From an uncultured Pelagibacteraceae bacterium (GTDB taxonomy: Bacteria > Pseudomonadota > Alphaproteobacteria > Pelagibacterales > Pelagibacteraceae), in assembly GCA_902555665.1 (NCBI GenBank), contig CACDTF010000003.1:28361-92360 (forward strand): a stretch of 64,000 nucleotides of DNA. Direction: 5' to 3'. The translations under genes were made by a program, and so were the position numbers. Shown one piece after another: positions 62,600 through 64,000 of the stretch. Each line of letters starts with the position of its first letter. Positions within the stretch are counted from its first letter, which is position 1. Below the pieces are notes generated by a model that was not told the origin of the DNA, searched no databases, and worked only from the letters and a program-made list of their open reading frames with translations.

Positions 62600-64000
62600 T
62601 TCTAAGTTTCTTAAATGAAATTATCAAAAAAATATACAATAAAATTATAAATCCAAAAATTTTGTTTCCAAATTTTGCAAATAGAGTTGTCTCAATTTTT
62701 CTTGACTGAATTAAATCAATGTAACCTGATTTATTTATATCAACTTTTTGCTCAATAACTCCTAGTGGATTAATAATTGCTGTTGACCCATTATTTGCAG
62801 ACCTTAAAACATATTTCCCACTCTCTATCGCTCTAAAAATACTATGGGTAAAATGTTGTTCTGGGCCAATTGATTTACCAAACCAACCATCTTCAGAAAT
62901 ATTTACAATATAATCAAAGTTGCTGTTTGTGAAAATTTTACCTGAATAAATTATCTCATAACAAATAAGGGGCAATATTTTCAGTGATAAGTTATCGTAT
63001 TCCAGATCAATTATGCTTCTTTCTTTACCTTTTGTATATGGTTGGTAATCATTAGTAATTGTTTTTAAGCCAATATTTTTTAATAATTTTTCAAAAGGTA
63101 AAAACTCACCAAAAGGAACAAGATTAATTTTTTTATATGAATTTATTATATTTAGATTGTGATCAAAAATAGATAATGAATTAAAATATTTAATTGTTTT
63201 ATTTTTATCTTCTTTGCTATTAATTCCAATTGCTAGCAAATGATTTTCGTTGAATTTATCCTCAAACAACCATTTGTATTCTTTTAGTTGGTCTTGTGAA
63301 ATACCTGGGATAATACCTTCTGGCCAAATAAAAATTATTTTTTCACTTTTTTTAGGAGAGCTGATTTCAATTAGTTCTTCAATTGCTAATATAGGATTAA
63401 TATTGTTATAAAATCTATCTATGCTTATATTTGAACTTAAAATTCTTAGTTTATAGTCAAGATTTTTTACCTCTTGATTGTTAAATTTTTCTAAATTTTG
63501 TGAACCAAGTATATAAAATGACATAGTTATAATAAGAAATGCAATACAAATACTAACATCTCTTTTATTTTCTCTTAAAATAAATATTGATGGGCTTGAA
63601 AACAATGAAATGCAGAAAAGATTAAAACTGTAAGTACCTATGATTGATGTAATGTTTAAAATTTCGATTTGATTAGAGAAACTATAAGCAATTAAATTCC
63701 AAGGGAAACCAGTAAGTATTGATCCTCGTAGAAATTCTACTATTCCAAATATCAAAGAAAAAAGAAAAAATGAGCTCAAATTTTTATTTGGTTTCAAAAG
63801 CACAAATAAGTATGCGACTAAAGCATAAAACAAGGCTAAAAAAGCAGGTATTAATATTATTGTAAAAGGTATTAAAAAATTAAAATTTTGATCAAACGTT
63901 AATGATATCGAGATCCAATATAAATTACTTACAAAATAACCAAACCCAAATAACCATCCATAAAGAAAAAATATTCTTTTATTTTTATGAGACTCAAATT
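62592..64000 (-). CDS. lnt: Apolipoprotein N-acyltransferase (partial, 5' end outside window)
   Basis: Transfers the third acyl chain to the N-terminal cysteine of lipoproteins. The ORF track lists a 413-residue piece from a TTG, but the frame stays open to the window edge, adding [20 protein letters not shown] upstream; the true start lies beyond 64000. Several N-terminal spans precede the periplasmic nitrilase-like domain with its Glu-Lys-Cys triad: [21 protein letters not shown] and [11 protein letters not shown] last C-terminal span ([13 protein letters not shown]) anchors it. The stop overlaps the metK start. Confidence 0.94.
   Translation of the reverse strand, partial: FESHKNKRIFFLYGWLFGFGYFVSNLYWISISLTFDQNFNFLIPFTIILIPAFLALFYALVAYLFVLLKPNKNLSSFFLFSLIFGIVEFLRGSILTGFPWNLIAYSFSNQIEILNITSIIGTYSFNLFCISLFSSPSIFILRENKRDVSICIAFLIITMSFYILGSQNLEKFNNQEVKNLDYKLRILSSNISIDRFYNNINPILAIEELIEISSPKKSEKIIFIWPEGIIPGISQDQLKEYKWLFEDKFNENHLLAIGINSKEDKNKTIKYFNSLSIFDHNLNIINSYKKINLVPFGEFLPFEKLLKNIGLKTITNDYQPYTKGKERSIIDLEYDNLSLKILPLICYEIIYSGKIFTNSNFDYIVNISEDGWFGKSIGPEQHFTHSIFRAIESGKYVLRSANNGSTAIINPLGVIEQKVDINKSGYIDLIQSRKIETTLFAKFGNKIFGFIILLYIFLIISFKKLRNE

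Overview
The window looks like a chromosome segment of an AT-rich, streamlined marine alphaproteobacterium of the SAR11/Pelagibacterales type. The reasons are the very low G+C, the tiny or overlapping gaps between genes, the gene-order blocks typical of Alphaproteobacteria (irr-fabA-fabB-fabI; ubiB-ubiE-mutM-rpsT-dnaA; argH-small lipoprotein-lysA; SUV3-like helicase-fdxA-carD), and TRAP (TAXI) transport. No phage, IS element, integrase or CRISPR array was seen. The taxonomic call is inference from gene content and composition, not from a marker search.

Layout. 1-3784 (minus): a GT4 glycosyltransferase leads thrS-infC-rpmI, and rpmI runs off the left edge. 3827-10511: an alpha/beta hydrolase, then the glutamate synthase pair gltD-gltB. 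10695-17974: uppP, a DMT permease, a pyruvate dehydrogenase operon in which AceE carries an N-terminal lipoyl domain, and a thiolase. 18048-23377: tRNA-Arg, a small membrane ORF, a PaaI-type thioesterase, a TAXI-TRAP transporter and an aminotransferase. 23546-27760: SUV3-like helicase, TerB-like protein, 7Fe ferredoxin and a CarD regulator with a lysine-rich tail. A 30-residue Lys/Arg/Ala microprotein absent from the ORF track converges on CarD. 27961-34131: acyl-CoA synthetase, tRNA-Leu, a 2.7-kb two-gene insert (ABC exporter plus sulfotransferase) between 94-bp imperfect direct repeats, then a VTT/DedA-like membrane protein, dsbB-like and coq7. 34128-39613: HNH protein, esterase, HIG1-domain protein, TlpA-like thioredoxin, argH, LptM-like lipoprotein, lysA, plsC. 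39610-48764: dnaN-dnaA, a 312-bp AT-rich gap with iteron-like repeats, rpsT, mutM, then ubiE-ubiB-coaBC-dut-ThiF-SH3. 48761-54780: DUF3501, Fe-S oxidoreductase, rubrerythrin, irr, then fabA-fabB-fabI and an unknown gene. 54788-64000 (minus): lnt-metK, then nusA-infB-rbfA-rpsO-pnp.

How it fits together. Most of the window is core machinery: translation (infC, thrS, infB, rbfA, rpsO, nusA), replication (dnaA, dnaN, mutM, dut), nitrogen assimilation (gltBD), pyruvate oxidation, anaerobic-type unsaturated fatty acid synthesis (fabA/fabB/fabI), ubiquinone synthesis (ubiE, ubiB, coq7) and envelope lipids (uppP, plsC, lnt). The iron/peroxide module (irr, rubrerythrin, Fe-S oxidoreductase, DUF3501) has Irr-box-like palindromes at both candidate promoters.

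The accessory or unusual signals are: the two-gene insert that duplicated the tRNA-Leu/dedA promoter region; the convergent pair of histone-H1-like basic tails (CarD and the 30-aa microprotein, the latter with its own promoter and a perfect 9-bp palindrome); the lipoyl-AceE fusion; the repeat-bearing region upstream of dnaA; and a purine-rich repeat in the pnp leader. I could not run database searches, so family names rest on motifs I can see in the translations.
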